Assembly: GCF_002158995.1 (NCBI RefSeq)
Contig: NZ_LOHF01000001.1
Location: 268,699-332,698 of the forward strand
Length of the DNA: 64,000 nucleotides
Source: Pseudomonas caspiana
GTDB taxonomy: Bacteria > Pseudomonadota > Gammaproteobacteria > Pseudomonadales > Pseudomonadaceae
Direction of reading: 5' to 3'
Shown here one piece after another: positions 41,550 through 49,997 of the stretch; within the stretch, counting starts at the first letter, position 1, and each line of letters begins with the position of its first letter. Under the pieces are notes generated by a model. That model saw only the letters and a program-made list of their open reading frames with translations, was not told the origin of the DNA and did no database searches. The position numbers and the translations under genes were made by a program.

Positions 41550-42479
41550 TCAGTAACCCAGATCCGGGTCAACCAGGTTATTCAGGGGTTCGCCGTTGAT
41601 AAGGCGGCGGGCGTTTTCTGCGACCTGCTGCGCAATGCAATCGTCGGAGGCTGCGGAGGCCATGTGCGGGGTAATGATCACGCCCGGCATCTGCCACAGA
41701 GGGTCGTCGACCGGCAGCGGCTCCTGCTCGAACACATCCAGCACCGCGCCGCGCAGATGCCCGCTGACCAACGCCTGTTGCAAGTCATCAACAATCAGGT
41801 GCTGCCCGCGTCCGGCATTGACGATTACCGCGCCAGGAGCCAGGGCGGCAAACGTCTTGCTACACAGAATGCCTCGGGTGGCATCGGTCAAGGGCAGCAG
41901 GTTGACCAGCATGTCCAGCCCGTTGAGGAATGCCTCGAACTGCTCGTCACCGTGATGACAGATCACGCCCGGGATTTCTCGCGGGCTACGTGCCCAGCCC
42001 CTTACGGCGTAGCCTGCACCGGCCAGATCACTGGCGATTGCGGCACCCAGCGAACCCAGTCCCATTACGCCTACCTTGAACTGACCGGCGGGCTGTTGTG
42101 GATGACGCTGCCAGGCGCTTTGGCGTTGCTGTGCGGCCACGCGATCAAAGTCGCGGTGAAAATGCAGCACGGCCCAGCGCACGTATTCGGTCATGCCTCG
42201 CCGATGGTCAGGGTCCACCACGCGGCAGGCGGGAAGGTCCGCTCGACTCGGGTCCGTGCGCAAGTGATCGACACCGGCGCCCACCGAATGCACCAGTTGC
42301 AGGTTGGGCAGGTTCGCCATGCTGCCTGCGGGTGGATACCAACAGGCGGCGATTTGTGCCTCGACGGCGGCCGGATCATCGGGCAATACCACCTTGAGTT
42401 CAGGCGCGTTACGGGCGAATGCGGCTTGCAGTTCGCTGTTCAGAACGGTGTCATTGGTCAGCAGGACGATGGTGGTCAT
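41550..42479 (-). CDS. NAD(P)-dependent 2-hydroxyacid dehydrogenase, GhrA-like
   Basis: A 309-residue D-2-hydroxyacid dehydrogenase of the glyoxylate/hydroxypyruvate reductase A type. The nucleotide loop is GVMGLGSLGAAIA near residue 138. Catalytic residues are visible as the arginine in VNAGRGQHL, the glutamate in DVFEQEPLP and the histidine in ITPHMAS. It probably reduces a 2-keto acid formed by the aldolase or amidohydrolase of the operon. The ATG overlaps the aldolase stop by four bases. Confidence 0.9.
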   Translation of the reverse strand: MTTIVLLTNDTVLNSELQAAFARNAPELKVVLPDDPAAVEAQIAACWYPPAGSMANLPNLQLVHSVGAGVDHLRTDPSRADLPACRVVDPDHRRGMTEYVRWAVLHFHRDFDRVAAQQRQSAWQRHPQQPAGQFKVGVMGLGSLGAAIASDLAGAGYAVRGWARSPREIPGVICHHGDEQFEAFLNGLDMLVNLLPLTDATRGILCSKTFAALAPGAVIVNAGRGQHLIVDDLQQALVSGHLRGAVLDVFEQEPLPVDDPLWQMPGVIITPHMASAASDDCIAQQVAENARRLINGEPLNNLVDPDLGY

Positions 42480-43231
42480 GAGCAGTAGGACTCGCGTTGG
42501 TCTTCGATCAAGGTCAGTGCTGCTTTCCAGCTCAACTGAATGATTTCTGCGGCTTCATCGCGATCAAACTGTTGGGCTGTCAAACGGCATACTTCCTCGC
42601 TGGGTTGCACGAGTTTACTGTTACCGGACAGGGCTTGAACCTGTGCCTGACACGCTCGCTCGAGAAAATGTATCTCGTGAAACGCTTGAGCCACGCTGCC
42701 ACCACCCGCCAACAGGCCGTGATTGCGCAGGATCATCGCTCTGTGGGGGCCAAGATCCGCCACCAGTCTCTCGCGTTCTTCCAGTGACAGCGCAATGCCC
42801 TCATAGGTGTGGTAAGCGAGCTTGCCGTAGAACTTCAAGGCGTGCTGGCTGATCGGCAGCAACCCCTGTTCCTGGGCGGCAACGGCCATGCCTGCGGCCG
42901 TGTGGGTATGGATCACGCAGTTCAGGTCTTCACGCGCCATGTGGATCGCTGAGTGGATGACAAAACCCGCAGCGTTGACCCGGCTGTTTTCGATATCGCC
43001 ATTGACCACCTGACCGTGCTGATCGATGCGCACCAGATCGCTAGCCGTCATCCGGTCGAAGATCACGCCGTACCGGTTGATCAGGAAGTGATGCTCAGGG
43101 CCCGGAATGCGCAGGCTGATGTGAGTGTCGATCAAGTCCGTCATGCGAAAGTGCGCGATCAATCGATACAGGGCCGCCAGTTCGCAGCGGGCTTGCCATT
43201 CCACGGCATCGAGAGTGTCTGGGGTGTTCAT
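42476..43231 (-). CDS. Class II aldolase/adducin family protein
   Basis: A 251-residue member of the zinc aldolase/adducin-head family. The metal-binding histidines are in VIHTHTAAGMAVA, and LRNHGLLAGGGSVAQAFHEIHFLERAC is the family C-terminal mark. Members include fuculose-phosphate aldolase and sugar-acid decarboxylases, but many catabolic members are untested. The ATG at 43231 has AAGGAG and overlaps the transporter stop (ATGA); a longer frame to 43357 lies inside the transporter gene. Confidence 0.89.
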   Translation of the reverse strand: MNTPDTLDAVEWQARCELAALYRLIAHFRMTDLIDTHISLRIPGPEHHFLINRYGVIFDRMTASDLVRIDQHGQVVNGDIENSRVNAAGFVIHSAIHMAREDLNCVIHTHTAAGMAVAAQEQGLLPISQHALKFYGKLAYHTYEGIALSLEERERLVADLGPHRAMILRNHGLLAGGGSVAQAFHEIHFLERACQAQVQALSGNSKLVQPSEEVCRLTAQQFDRDEAAEIIQLSWKAALTLIEDQRESYCS

Positions 43232-44538
43232 GAAAGCTCCTTGTTGAAAGCTGGCTGTGCAGCCGGACTGTTTTCGCCGCGCAGCCGGGCCAGGCCACAG
43301 ACACCGAACAGCGAAATGCCTGCCAGCACACTGAAGAAGATCGCTAGCGGTAACCACTGTCCCGCGTAGTGAGTTGCCAGCAAGGTGCCGACGATGGGCG
43401 TTGTGCCGCCGGCGATGGCACAGATCAACTGGTAGGCAATGGAAATGCCGCTGTAACGCAGGTGCGCTGGAAAAGCCTGAGCCATGTAGCCAGCAATCAC
43501 CGCATACAGCGCCGACAGGGTGATCACGGCCATAGCGATGCCAAGGGTCATCAACGCTAGATTTTGCGTGCCGACCAGTAAAAACATCGGGTAGGGCATG
43601 GCCATGGAGAGCAGCGCCGCCAACATCAGGAAGCGGCCTTCGCCAATACGTTCAGCCAGCAAAGCGCTGATGGGCTGGGAAATGAATTGCAGGACGGTCA
43701 CGATAAACAGGCAGTCGAGGATGGTCGCCCGGGAGATGCCCTGATACTGGGTCACGTAAGTAATCATGAAGGTGTTGGTGAAGAAGAATCCTGCCGAGCC
43801 AATGGTGACGGCACAGGCTGCGAAGAGAATCTGTCGCCAGCAGGTGCGCAGCACGTCCAGCACCGGGTATTTGGCAGTCTCGCCTTTCTCTGCGACTTCT
43901 TTGAATTCCGGTGATTCTTCAACGCCAAAGCGGATCGCCAGGCCAATCATCATTAGCACGCCGCTGGCCAGGAACGGCAAACGCCAGCCCCAGTCGGCGA
44001 ATTCAGCAGGCTCCAGAGAAGTCACCAGCCTGAATGCAATCAGCGCGAGCAACAAACCGGCCGGGCTGCCCAGTTGTGCGAAAGAGGCATAGAAGGTTTT
44101 ACGACCCTTGGGTGCATGCTCGCTGGCCATCAAAACCGCACCGCCCCATTCGCCGCCGACAGAGATGCCTTGCACGATGCGCAACGCCACCAGCCCGATT
44201 GGCGCCCAGATACCGGCAGTGGCGTAGCTTGGCAGCAGACCAATCCCTGTTGTCGCCAGGCCCATCAGCAGCATGGTGAACAGCAACATCTTTTTCCGGC
44301 CCAGACGGTCACCCAGGTGCCCGAAAACCATCCCGGCCATGGGCCGTGCGATGAAGCCGACAGCAAAGGTACCGAAAGCCGCGAGGGTGCTGAGGCCGGG
44401 AGTATCACTGGGAAAGAACACTTGCCCCAGAATCAATGCAGCCGCAGTGGCATAGATGTAGAAGTCGTAGAACTCAATAGTGGTCCCAACGAATGCCGCG
44501 GCAGCCGCGCGACGAGGCTGATTGGATGAGGTTCGCAT
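43228..44538 (-). CDS. MFS transporter, MHS family (second of the operon)
   Basis: A 436-residue proton symporter with 12 helices. It has GTTIEFYDFYIYATAAALILG at the start, FGHLGDRLGRKKML in loop 2-3 and GEWGGAVLMASEHAP. It is the first gene of the seven-gene minus-strand operon and is divergent from a LysR gene, so its substrate is likely the inducer or a close relative. Confidence 0.9.
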   Translation of the reverse strand: MRTSSNQPRRAAAAAFVGTTIEFYDFYIYATAAALILGQVFFPSDTPGLSTLAAFGTFAVGFIARPMAGMVFGHLGDRLGRKKMLLFTMLLMGLATTGIGLLPSYATAGIWAPIGLVALRIVQGISVGGEWGGAVLMASEHAPKGRKTFYASFAQLGSPAGLLLALIAFRLVTSLEPAEFADWGWRLPFLASGVLMMIGLAIRFGVEESPEFKEVAEKGETAKYPVLDVLRTCWRQILFAACAVTIGSAGFFFTNTFMITYVTQYQGISRATILDCLFIVTVLQFISQPISALLAERIGEGRFLMLAALLSMAMPYPMFLLVGTQNLALMTLGIAMAVITLSALYAVIAGYMAQAFPAHLRYSGISIAYQLICAIAGGTTPIVGTLLATHYAGQWLPLAIFFSVLAGISLFGVCGLARLRGENSPAAQPAFNKELS

Positions 44539-44646
44539 GCAAGGCCCTTTTTGGTTTTGGCGTTATGGCAGGGATTGAGGCTGGTCACGTAGCGCTCTGG
44601 GGGCGCTTCCCTGCTTTATCGCTCGCTGCCTATAATTAATCAATTT

Positions 44647-44671
44647 GCTAATACTTATTTTGTGTATTAGC
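44647..44671. promoter_or_regulatory. Palindromic operator-like site between lysR and the MHS operon
   Basis: GCTAATAC-N9-GTATTAGC is a perfect 8-bp inverted repeat in the 154-bp divergent gap, 22 bp before the lysR ATG. It contains an internal T-N-A pairing of the kind LysR regulators bind. It is well placed for LysR to repress its own gene and activate the operon. Confidence 0.6.
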
Positions 44672-44692
44672 CAGGCTACTAATGGTGCGGTG

Positions 44693-45658
44693 ATGAACAA
44701 CGACGAATCGGTCGAAGCACAAGGCAAGTGGCAAGGTCGGCGCTTTCTCAATGATCGACTGGACTGGAACCTGTTGCGCACGTATCTGGCGATCGGTCAG
44801 GAACGCAGTATCAGCCGTGCGGCGGCAAGGCTTTTCGTCACGCAGTCAGCGGTCAGTCAGTCGCTGAAACGCCTTGAGGAACAGCTCGATTGTGCGTTGA
44901 TCGTGCGCAAGGGCCCGCGCTTCGATCTGACTCAGGCCGGAGAGGAGGTGTTTGGGATTGCCCAGGAAATGTATGGCAATGTCTCGCGCCTGGGCACGGC
45001 AGTTGAGGGCGCCGAGGAAGAGGTCGTTGGCAAGGTGCGTGTGCTGTCCATCAGTCATGTGCAGTCACCGCTCTATGACGACTTTCTTGCGGACTTTCAT
45101 CTGTTGCATCCGCGTGTCGAGCTGGAACTTGAAGTCATGCGCAGTTCGGACATTCAGAGTTCGCTGAACCAGAAAACTGCCAGTCTGGGCATCGGGCTGT
45201 GCCGCTTCCCCCAGGCGAAACTGGAGCGGGTTTTGTTAATGCGCCAGCGCTACGCATTCTTCTGCGGCAAACGACATCGGCTGTTCGGCAAACGAGGGTT
45301 GGCGCTGGACGCGTTACAGGGCGAGAACTTCGTCAGCTTCACCAGCGACCAGCTTGGCGGCAATCTGTCGCCGTTGACAGTGTTCCGTGATCAGCAGGGC
45401 TTTACCGGAAAAATCGTCGCATCATCGCCCAGCTTTGAAGAGATTCGGCGGTTGATCATTGCCGGTTACGGGATCGGTTGTTTGCCTGAACACCTGGTGG
45501 ACAATGATTTGCACAACGGCCTGATCTGGCGTTTGCCACCGGCTGACGGTGTGGTGGATGTCGATATGTTTCTGATGTGGAACCGTGATCAGCGGATGAA
45601 CCGCGCCGAGACGGTTTTTATCGAGTCGTTTCGGCGAGTCATCGAAGAGGCGTTTTGA
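44693..45658 (+). CDS. LysR-family transcriptional regulator of the MHS/aldolase operon
   Basis: A 321-residue LysR-type regulator. The helix-turn-helix ERSISRAAARLFVTQSAVSQSLKRLE starts at about residue 37, after a longer than usual N-terminal arm (MNNDESVEAQGKWQ). The effector domain follows from about residue 105. It is divergent from the operon at 44538-37626, its likely target. Its stop lies 8 bp from the convergent IclR gene. The ATG at 44693 was chosen; an upstream TTG at 44645 would include the palindromic site. Confidence 0.88.
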   Translation: MNNDESVEAQGKWQGRRFLNDRLDWNLLRTYLAIGQERSISRAAARLFVTQSAVSQSLKRLEEQLDCALIVRKGPRFDLTQAGEEVFGIAQEMYGNVSRLGTAVEGAEEEVVGKVRVLSISHVQSPLYDDFLADFHLLHPRVELELEVMRSSDIQSSLNQKTASLGIGLCRFPQAKLERVLLMRQRYAFFCGKRHRLFGKRGLALDALQGENFVSFTSDQLGGNLSPLTVFRDQQGFTGKIVASSPSFEEIRRLIIAGYGIGCLPEHLVDNDLHNGLIWRLPPADGVVDVDMFLMWNRDQRMNRAETVFIESFRRVIEEAF

Positions 45659-45666
45659 TCAGCAGG

Positions 45667-46449
45667 TTATTTCGCGTGCCAGCCTAACTGGCTGGAAATG
45701 CGCTGCGTGGCTTCCATCAGCTGTTTGACGTAATCCTGCTTGAGTTCTTCGCGAAAGCGGAAGCAGGGAAATGAAACGCTCATGCCACCGATCACATGAC
45801 CAAAACGGTCGCGGATCGGCGCTGCCAGACAGCGCATGTTGTCTTCAAATTCTTCATGGTCTTCGGCATAACCCTGGTCGCGAACCACCTGTAATTCCTG
45901 CAAATAAGCATCGACGGTTGTCAGCGTGTTGGCTGTGCGGCGCTCGAAGCTTTCTTCCTGCAAGTGCGCCAACAATTCCGGCTGATCCAGCCATGCCATC
46001 AAGACCTTGCCGATCCCGGTGCAGTAAAGCGGCGCGCGGCGCCCGATACGCGAGTACATCCGCAGGTTGTACTTGGAGTCGATCTTGTGCACGTAGACGA
46101 TGCTGCCTTCGTCAAGAATTCCCAAATGTACGGTTTCGCCGGTCAGCTCATTGATACGGCGCATGCCTGGCTCAGCCTCGCGGACGATGTCCAGATGGGG
46201 CAGGGCCTGGGCACCCAACTCGAACAGTCGAACGCTGAGCCGGTAGCGGTCTTCGGCGTCCTGCACCACATAGCCACGCGCCTTGAGTGACTGCAAAAAG
46301 CGGTAAACGGTGCTTTTGGACATGTCCAGTTTCTGCGCGATTTCCGATACGCCGCTTTCCTCGGGATGTTCTGCCAATGCCTCTAGTACCGCCATGGTCC
46401 GGCCTACTGCGGAGACCAGTTCATTGTTCTGGAGAGTGCTGTTGTCCAT
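45667..46449 (-). CDS. kdgR: IclR-family regulator, KdgR-like
   Basis: A 260-residue IclR-type regulator: an N-terminal winged helix-turn-helix (SGVSEIAQKLDMSKSTVYRFLQSLKARGYV, about residues 25-55) and an effector domain with the family motifs CTGIGKVLMAWL, DHEEFEDNMRCLAAPI and GGMSVSFPCFRF. It resembles KdgR, which binds 2-keto-3-deoxygluconate and represses hexuronate genes. It is divergent from kdgK and two KdgR-like boxes lie between them, which supports this role. The ATG at 46449 has TTGGAG; a longer frame to 46542 would cover one of those boxes. Confidence 0.86.
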   Translation of the reverse strand: MDNSTLQNNELVSAVGRTMAVLEALAEHPEESGVSEIAQKLDMSKSTVYRFLQSLKARGYVVQDAEDRYRLSVRLFELGAQALPHLDIVREAEPGMRRINELTGETVHLGILDEGSIVYVHKIDSKYNLRMYSRIGRRAPLYCTGIGKVLMAWLDQPELLAHLQEESFERRTANTLTTVDAYLQELQVVRDQGYAEDHEEFEDNMRCLAAPIRDRFGHVIGGMSVSFPCFRFREELKQDYVKQLMEATQRISSQLGWHAK

Positions 46450-46493
46450 GAAGGCTCCAACGGGAACGGAAAACCCAAGGATATACGCTAGCG

Positions 46494-46514
46494 AATCAAA
46501 ACGCTGTTTCATTT
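46494..46514. promoter_or_regulatory. KdgR-like box 1
   Basis: CAAAACGCTGTTTCATTT (46497-46514), in an AT-rich setting, matches the KdgR consensus core AAAACATTGTTTCATTT well. It lies 45 bp before the IclR start, where it could serve autorepression. Confidence 0.6.
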
Positions 46515-46560
46515 TTCTTGACGGTGAGGAAAATCTGATCAAAACTCGGCCACAAGCTAC

Positions 46561-46581
46561 AAATGAAACGCCGTTTTAAAA
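46561..46581. promoter_or_regulatory. KdgR-like box 2
   Basis: AAATGAAACGCCGTTTTAAA (46561-46580) is a second copy of the same pattern, sharing ACGC.GTTT with box 1. It ends 17 bp before the kdgK ATG, so a bound repressor would block the kdgK operon promoter or its early transcription. The two centres are 67 bp apart. Confidence 0.6.
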
Positions 46582-46597
46582 ATAATAAAGGCGCGTA

Positions 46598-47608
46598 ATG
46601 ATGAATGCGATTTCTAAACACCGGCCGCAATCCGTTTCACCCAAACCCGTGAAGGTAGCGATGGTGGGTGAGTGCATGATCGAGATGCGTGCCGAGTCAG
46701 CTTCAGACTTCAGCCAGACGTTTGGCGGTGACACACTCAACACCGCCGTCTATTTGGCCCGATTGAATCCAGCCGCGCGCATTGCTGTTGATTACGTGAC
46801 CGCCATCGGTGCCGACAGCTTCAGCGACGCCATGCGCCAGTTGTGGTGTGATGAAGGCGTCGGCAACCAGAACGTGCGGGTGATCAAGGACGCATTGCCG
46901 GGCCTTTACGTCATCCAGACCGATACGCGCGGCGAACGACGTTTCGTCTATTGGCGGGGCCAGGCCGCAGCGCGGCGCATGTTCGATGGGCCTGAGGCAG
47001 ATGTGTTGCTGCAGGCACTGGCCGATTACGACTACCTCTACCTGAGCGGCATCAGCCTGGCGATCCTCACGCCCGATGGCCGCGCTCGCTTGCTGCAGGC
47101 TGTTGTTCAAGCCCGGGCATCCGGCACCCGGATCGTTTTTGATAACAACTTCCGTCCCCACCTTTGGCCAGACGCCAACACGGCGCGTCAGGTCTATAGC
47201 GACATGCTGCGCCTGACCGATCTGGCCCTGATCACCTGGGAGGACGACGAAGCCTTGTTTGGTTACGCCGACGTCGAGTCCCTGTTCAGTGCCTATGCGA
47301 GCTTCGGCGTGGACGAGGTCGTGCTCAAGCGCGGCGCGGCGTCATGCCTGATCAACTGCGCCGGCGAGCGCTTCGAAGTGCCTGCCGAAGCCGTGCGCAA
47401 CATCGTCGACACCACGGCGGCAGGCGATTCGTTCAGCGCCGGATATCTCTCCTGTCGCCTGCAAGGCGGCGCCCCGGATCTCGCGGCTCAGTGGGGACAT
47501 CGACTGGCCGCTCAGGTCGTTCAGCATCGCGGCGCACTGATCCCCTTGGCCGCGATGCCCAGTCTCGATATGCCTTCTTTTTCTTTTGCCGCAGAGGCCC
47601 GCAACTGA
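46598..47608 (+). CDS. kdgK: 2-dehydro-3-deoxygluconokinase
   Basis: KdgK phosphorylates 2-keto-3-deoxygluconate to KDPG, which enters the Entner-Doudoroff pathway. The 336-residue PfkB-family protein begins [12 protein letters not shown], carries [14 protein letters not shown] in the substrate lid region, and ends with the PfkB signature [15 protein letters not shown] holding the catalytic Asp. The ATG at 46598 follows AAAGG by six bases. It is the first gene of a six-gene operon and overlaps manD by one base. Confidence 0.94.
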   Translation: MMNAISKHRPQSVSPKPVKVAMVGECMIEMRAESASDFSQTFGGDTLNTAVYLARLNPAARIAVDYVTAIGADSFSDAMRQLWCDEGVGNQNVRVIKDALPGLYVIQTDTRGERRFVYWRGQAAARRMFDGPEADVLLQALADYDYLYLSGISLAILTPDGRARLLQAVVQARASGTRIVFDNNFRPHLWPDANTARQVYSDMLRLTDLALITWEDDEALFGYADVESLFSAYASFGVDEVVLKRGAASCLINCAGERFEVPAEAVRNIVDTTAAGDSFSAGYLSCRLQGGAPDLAAQWGHRLAAQVVQHRGALIPLAAMPSLDMPSFSFAAEARN

Positions 47609-48819
47609 TGAAAATCATTGAAGCCCGCGTGATCGTGACCTGTCCGGGTCGCAACCTGATCACTCTTAAAATCGTCACGGATGCCGGTATTTACGGCATC
47701 GGTGATGCGACCCTCAATGGCCGTGAACTGGCGGTAGTCGCCTACCTTGAAGAACACGTACTGCCCGCGCTGATCGGTCGCGATGCTCATCGTATCGAGG
47801 ACATCTGGCAATACCTGTATCGCGGGGCCTACTGGCGCCGTGGCCCGGTGACCATGACCGCGATCGCCGCGGTAGACATCGCGTTGTGGGACATCAAAGC
47901 CAAGGCGGCCAACATGCCGTTGTATCAGTTGCTGGGTGGCAAGAGCCGCGAGCGGGTGATGGTCTACGGGCATGCCACCGGCAAAGACATCGAGGGTTGC
48001 CTGGACGAAGTCGCCCGCCATGTCGAGCTAGGTTACAAAGCGGTGCGCGTGCAGTGCGGGATTCCCGGGATTGCGACCACTTATGGCGTGGCCAAGCGCA
48101 GCGGCGAGCGTTACGAACCGGCTGACAGCGATTTGCCTGCCGAACATATGTGGGACACCGGCAAGTACCTCAACTATGTGCCCAAACTGTTTGCAGCCGT
48201 TCGCGAGCGTTTCGGTGACGACCTGCACATTCTTCACGACGTCCACCATCGCCTCACGCCTATCGAGGCCGGTCGGTTGGGTAAAGCTGTTGAGCCGTTC
48301 AACCTGTTCTGGCTGGAGGACTGCACCCCGGCAGAAAATCAGGCAGCGTTTCGCCTGATCCGTCAGCACACCACCACGCCATTGGCGGTGGGTGAAGTCT
48401 TCAACTCGATTCATGACTGCCGCGAGCTGATCCAGGAGCAGTTGATCGACTACATCCGCGCCACTCTGGTACACGCAGGTGGCATTACTCATGTGCGACG
48501 CATTGCGGACTTTGCCGCGTTGTTCCAGGTTCGTACCGGCTTTCATGGCGCGACTGACCTGTCGCCAGTGTGCATGGGCGCGGCGCTGCATTTCGATACC
48601 TGGGTGCCCAACTTCGGCATTCAGGAACACATGCCTCACGACGAGCGAATCGACGAAGTCTTTCCTCACGCCTATCGCTTTGACGACGGCCATTTCACCC
48701 CCGGCGAAACCCCGGGGCATGGCGTCGACATCGACGAAACCCTTGCGGCGAAATACCCCTACAAGCGCGCCAGCCTGCCGGTCAATCGCCTGGAAGACGG
48801 CACGCTCTGGCACTGGTAA
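47608..48819 (+). CDS. manD: D-mannonate dehydratase, enolase superfamily (ManD/RspA type)
   Basis: ManD removes water from D-mannonate (some members also D-gluconate) to give 2-keto-3-deoxygluconate. The 403 residues match the characterised ManD length. Magnesium ligands lie in LHDVHHRL (Asp), FWLEDCTP (Glu) and AVGEVFNS (Glu), about residues 211, 237 and 263. The catalytic Tyr/Arg region is in [12 protein letters not shown], and [10 protein letters not shown] and [10 protein letters not shown] are typical of the high-efficiency group. The start overlaps the kdgK stop (TGATG). A second, unrelated mannonate dehydratase (uxuA) is encoded in the same operon. Confidence 0.94.
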   Translation: MKIIEARVIVTCPGRNLITLKIVTDAGIYGIGDATLNGRELAVVAYLEEHVLPALIGRDAHRIEDIWQYLYRGAYWRRGPVTMTAIAAVDIALWDIKAKAANMPLYQLLGGKSRERVMVYGHATGKDIEGCLDEVARHVELGYKAVRVQCGIPGIATTYGVAKRSGERYEPADSDLPAEHMWDTGKYLNYVPKLFAAVRERFGDDLHILHDVHHRLTPIEAGRLGKAVEPFNLFWLEDCTPAENQAAFRLIRQHTTTPLAVGEVFNSIHDCRELIQEQLIDYIRATLVHAGGITHVRRIADFAALFQVRTGFHGATDLSPVCMGAALHFDTWVPNFGIQEHMPHDERIDEVFPHAYRFDDGHFTPGETPGHGVDIDETLAAKYPYKRASLPVNRLEDGTLWHW

Positions 48820-48898
48820 GCCCGGCTTCGATACCAGTAAAAAACGATTTACCACAACAAGAACATCAGGCGGCGGCCGCCCTGACAGGAGTTACCCG

Positions 48899-49930
48899 AT
48901 GAAAGCTTTTCAAGTGAGAGCACCTTTTGAGTTCGGCCTGGCCCAGGTCGAGGTGCCGCAAATCGCACCCGGCGAAGTCAAGGTGGACGTCGCCTATGCC
49001 GGGATCTGCGGCTCGGACATGCACATCATCCACGGGCAGAACGCTTTCGTGCGCTTCCCTAGGGTTACCGGGCATGAGTTTTCTGGCGTGGTGCGCGAAG
49101 TGGGTGAGGGCGTTGAACACCTCAAGGCCGGCGACCGCGTGTGCATCGACCCGGTGATCAGTTGCGGTACGTGTTACCCGTGCAGGATCAACCGTCCCAA
49201 CGTCTGCACCAGGCTGCAAGTGATTGGCGTGCACCGTGACGGTGGTTTCAGCGAGCAAGTCTGCGTCCCGGCGGGTAACGCCCATCGCCTGCCTGACTCG
49301 ATGTCCCTGAGCCACGCGGCGCTGGTCGAGCCTTACTCCATCGCACTCAACGTACTGGATCGCATGCAGGTGCATCCGGGTGACAGTCTGCTGATTTACG
49401 GGGCTGGCGTGATTGGCCTGACCCTGGTTCAGATGGCTCGCGCGCTGGGTTTGACCGACATCACCGTCACCGATGTGATCGACGCGCGGCTGGAAACCGC
49501 CAAAGCCCTGGGCGCCAGTCGTACCCTCAATGGTCAGGCTGTCGACGTGGAAGCCACGATGCGCGAATTGACTTATGGCGAAGGCGTGCCGCTGATTGTC
49601 GACGCGGCGTGCATCCCGTCGTTAATGCCGCAAATGGTTCGCCTGGCCTCGCCAGCCGGGCGCATCGGCCTGCTGGGCTTCAATGCGACGCCGAGTGATC
49701 TGGTGCAACTGGAAATGATCAAGAAGGAGCTGACCCTGGTGGGTTCGCGCCTGAACAACCGCAAGTTCCCCAAGGTGATCGAGCTGATTGCCAGCGGCAA
49801 ATTGCAGGTTCAGGAGCTGGTCAGCCATCAGGTGTCTTTCGACGAGATGCCAGCAGCTATCGACCTGATCGAACACCATCCTGAACAGACCCGCAAGGTG
49901 CTGGTGCAGTTGGGTGAAGCGCGTCACTAG
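48899..49930 (+). CDS. rspB: Zinc-dependent sugar-acid dehydrogenase, RspB-like
   Basis: A 343-residue medium-chain zinc dehydrogenase. The catalytic zinc site is in [13 protein letters not shown] and TGHEFSGVV. The structural zinc cysteines are in [15 protein letters not shown], and the NAD site is [17 protein letters not shown]. It belongs to the RspB / L-gulonate (L-idonate) 5-dehydrogenase group, often paired with ManD. A plausible reaction is oxidation of L-gulonate or D-mannonate at C5 to fructuronate. The ATG at 48899 follows AGGAG by seven bases, with an 80-bp gap after manD. Confidence 0.87.
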   Translation: MKAFQVRAPFEFGLAQVEVPQIAPGEVKVDVAYAGICGSDMHIIHGQNAFVRFPRVTGHEFSGVVREVGEGVEHLKAGDRVCIDPVISCGTCYPCRINRPNVCTRLQVIGVHRDGGFSEQVCVPAGNAHRLPDSMSLSHAALVEPYSIALNVLDRMQVHPGDSLLIYGAGVIGLTLVQMARALGLTDITVTDVIDARLETAKALGASRTLNGQAVDVEATMRELTYGEGVPLIVDAACIPSLMPQMVRLASPAGRIGLLGFNATPSDLVQLEMIKKELTLVGSRLNNRKFPKVIELIASGKLQVQELVSHQVSFDEMPAAIDLIEHHPEQTRKVLVQLGEARH

Positions 49931-49997
49931 TCCGATGTAGATACGAGTGCCCCTTTGGGCACCCTCACCGAATAAACATAAAAAGCGGGAGGTTCCA

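Noticed and set aside
41262..42488. A 408-codon open frame on the plus strand opposite the M20 hydrolase and reductase
   Set aside because: It spans parts of two clear genes on the other strand and shows no protein-like motifs.
38793..44538. Recent horizontal transfer of the MHS/aldolase operon
   Set aside because: Codon use and GC look like the rest of the window and no integrase, IS or tRNA boundary is present.
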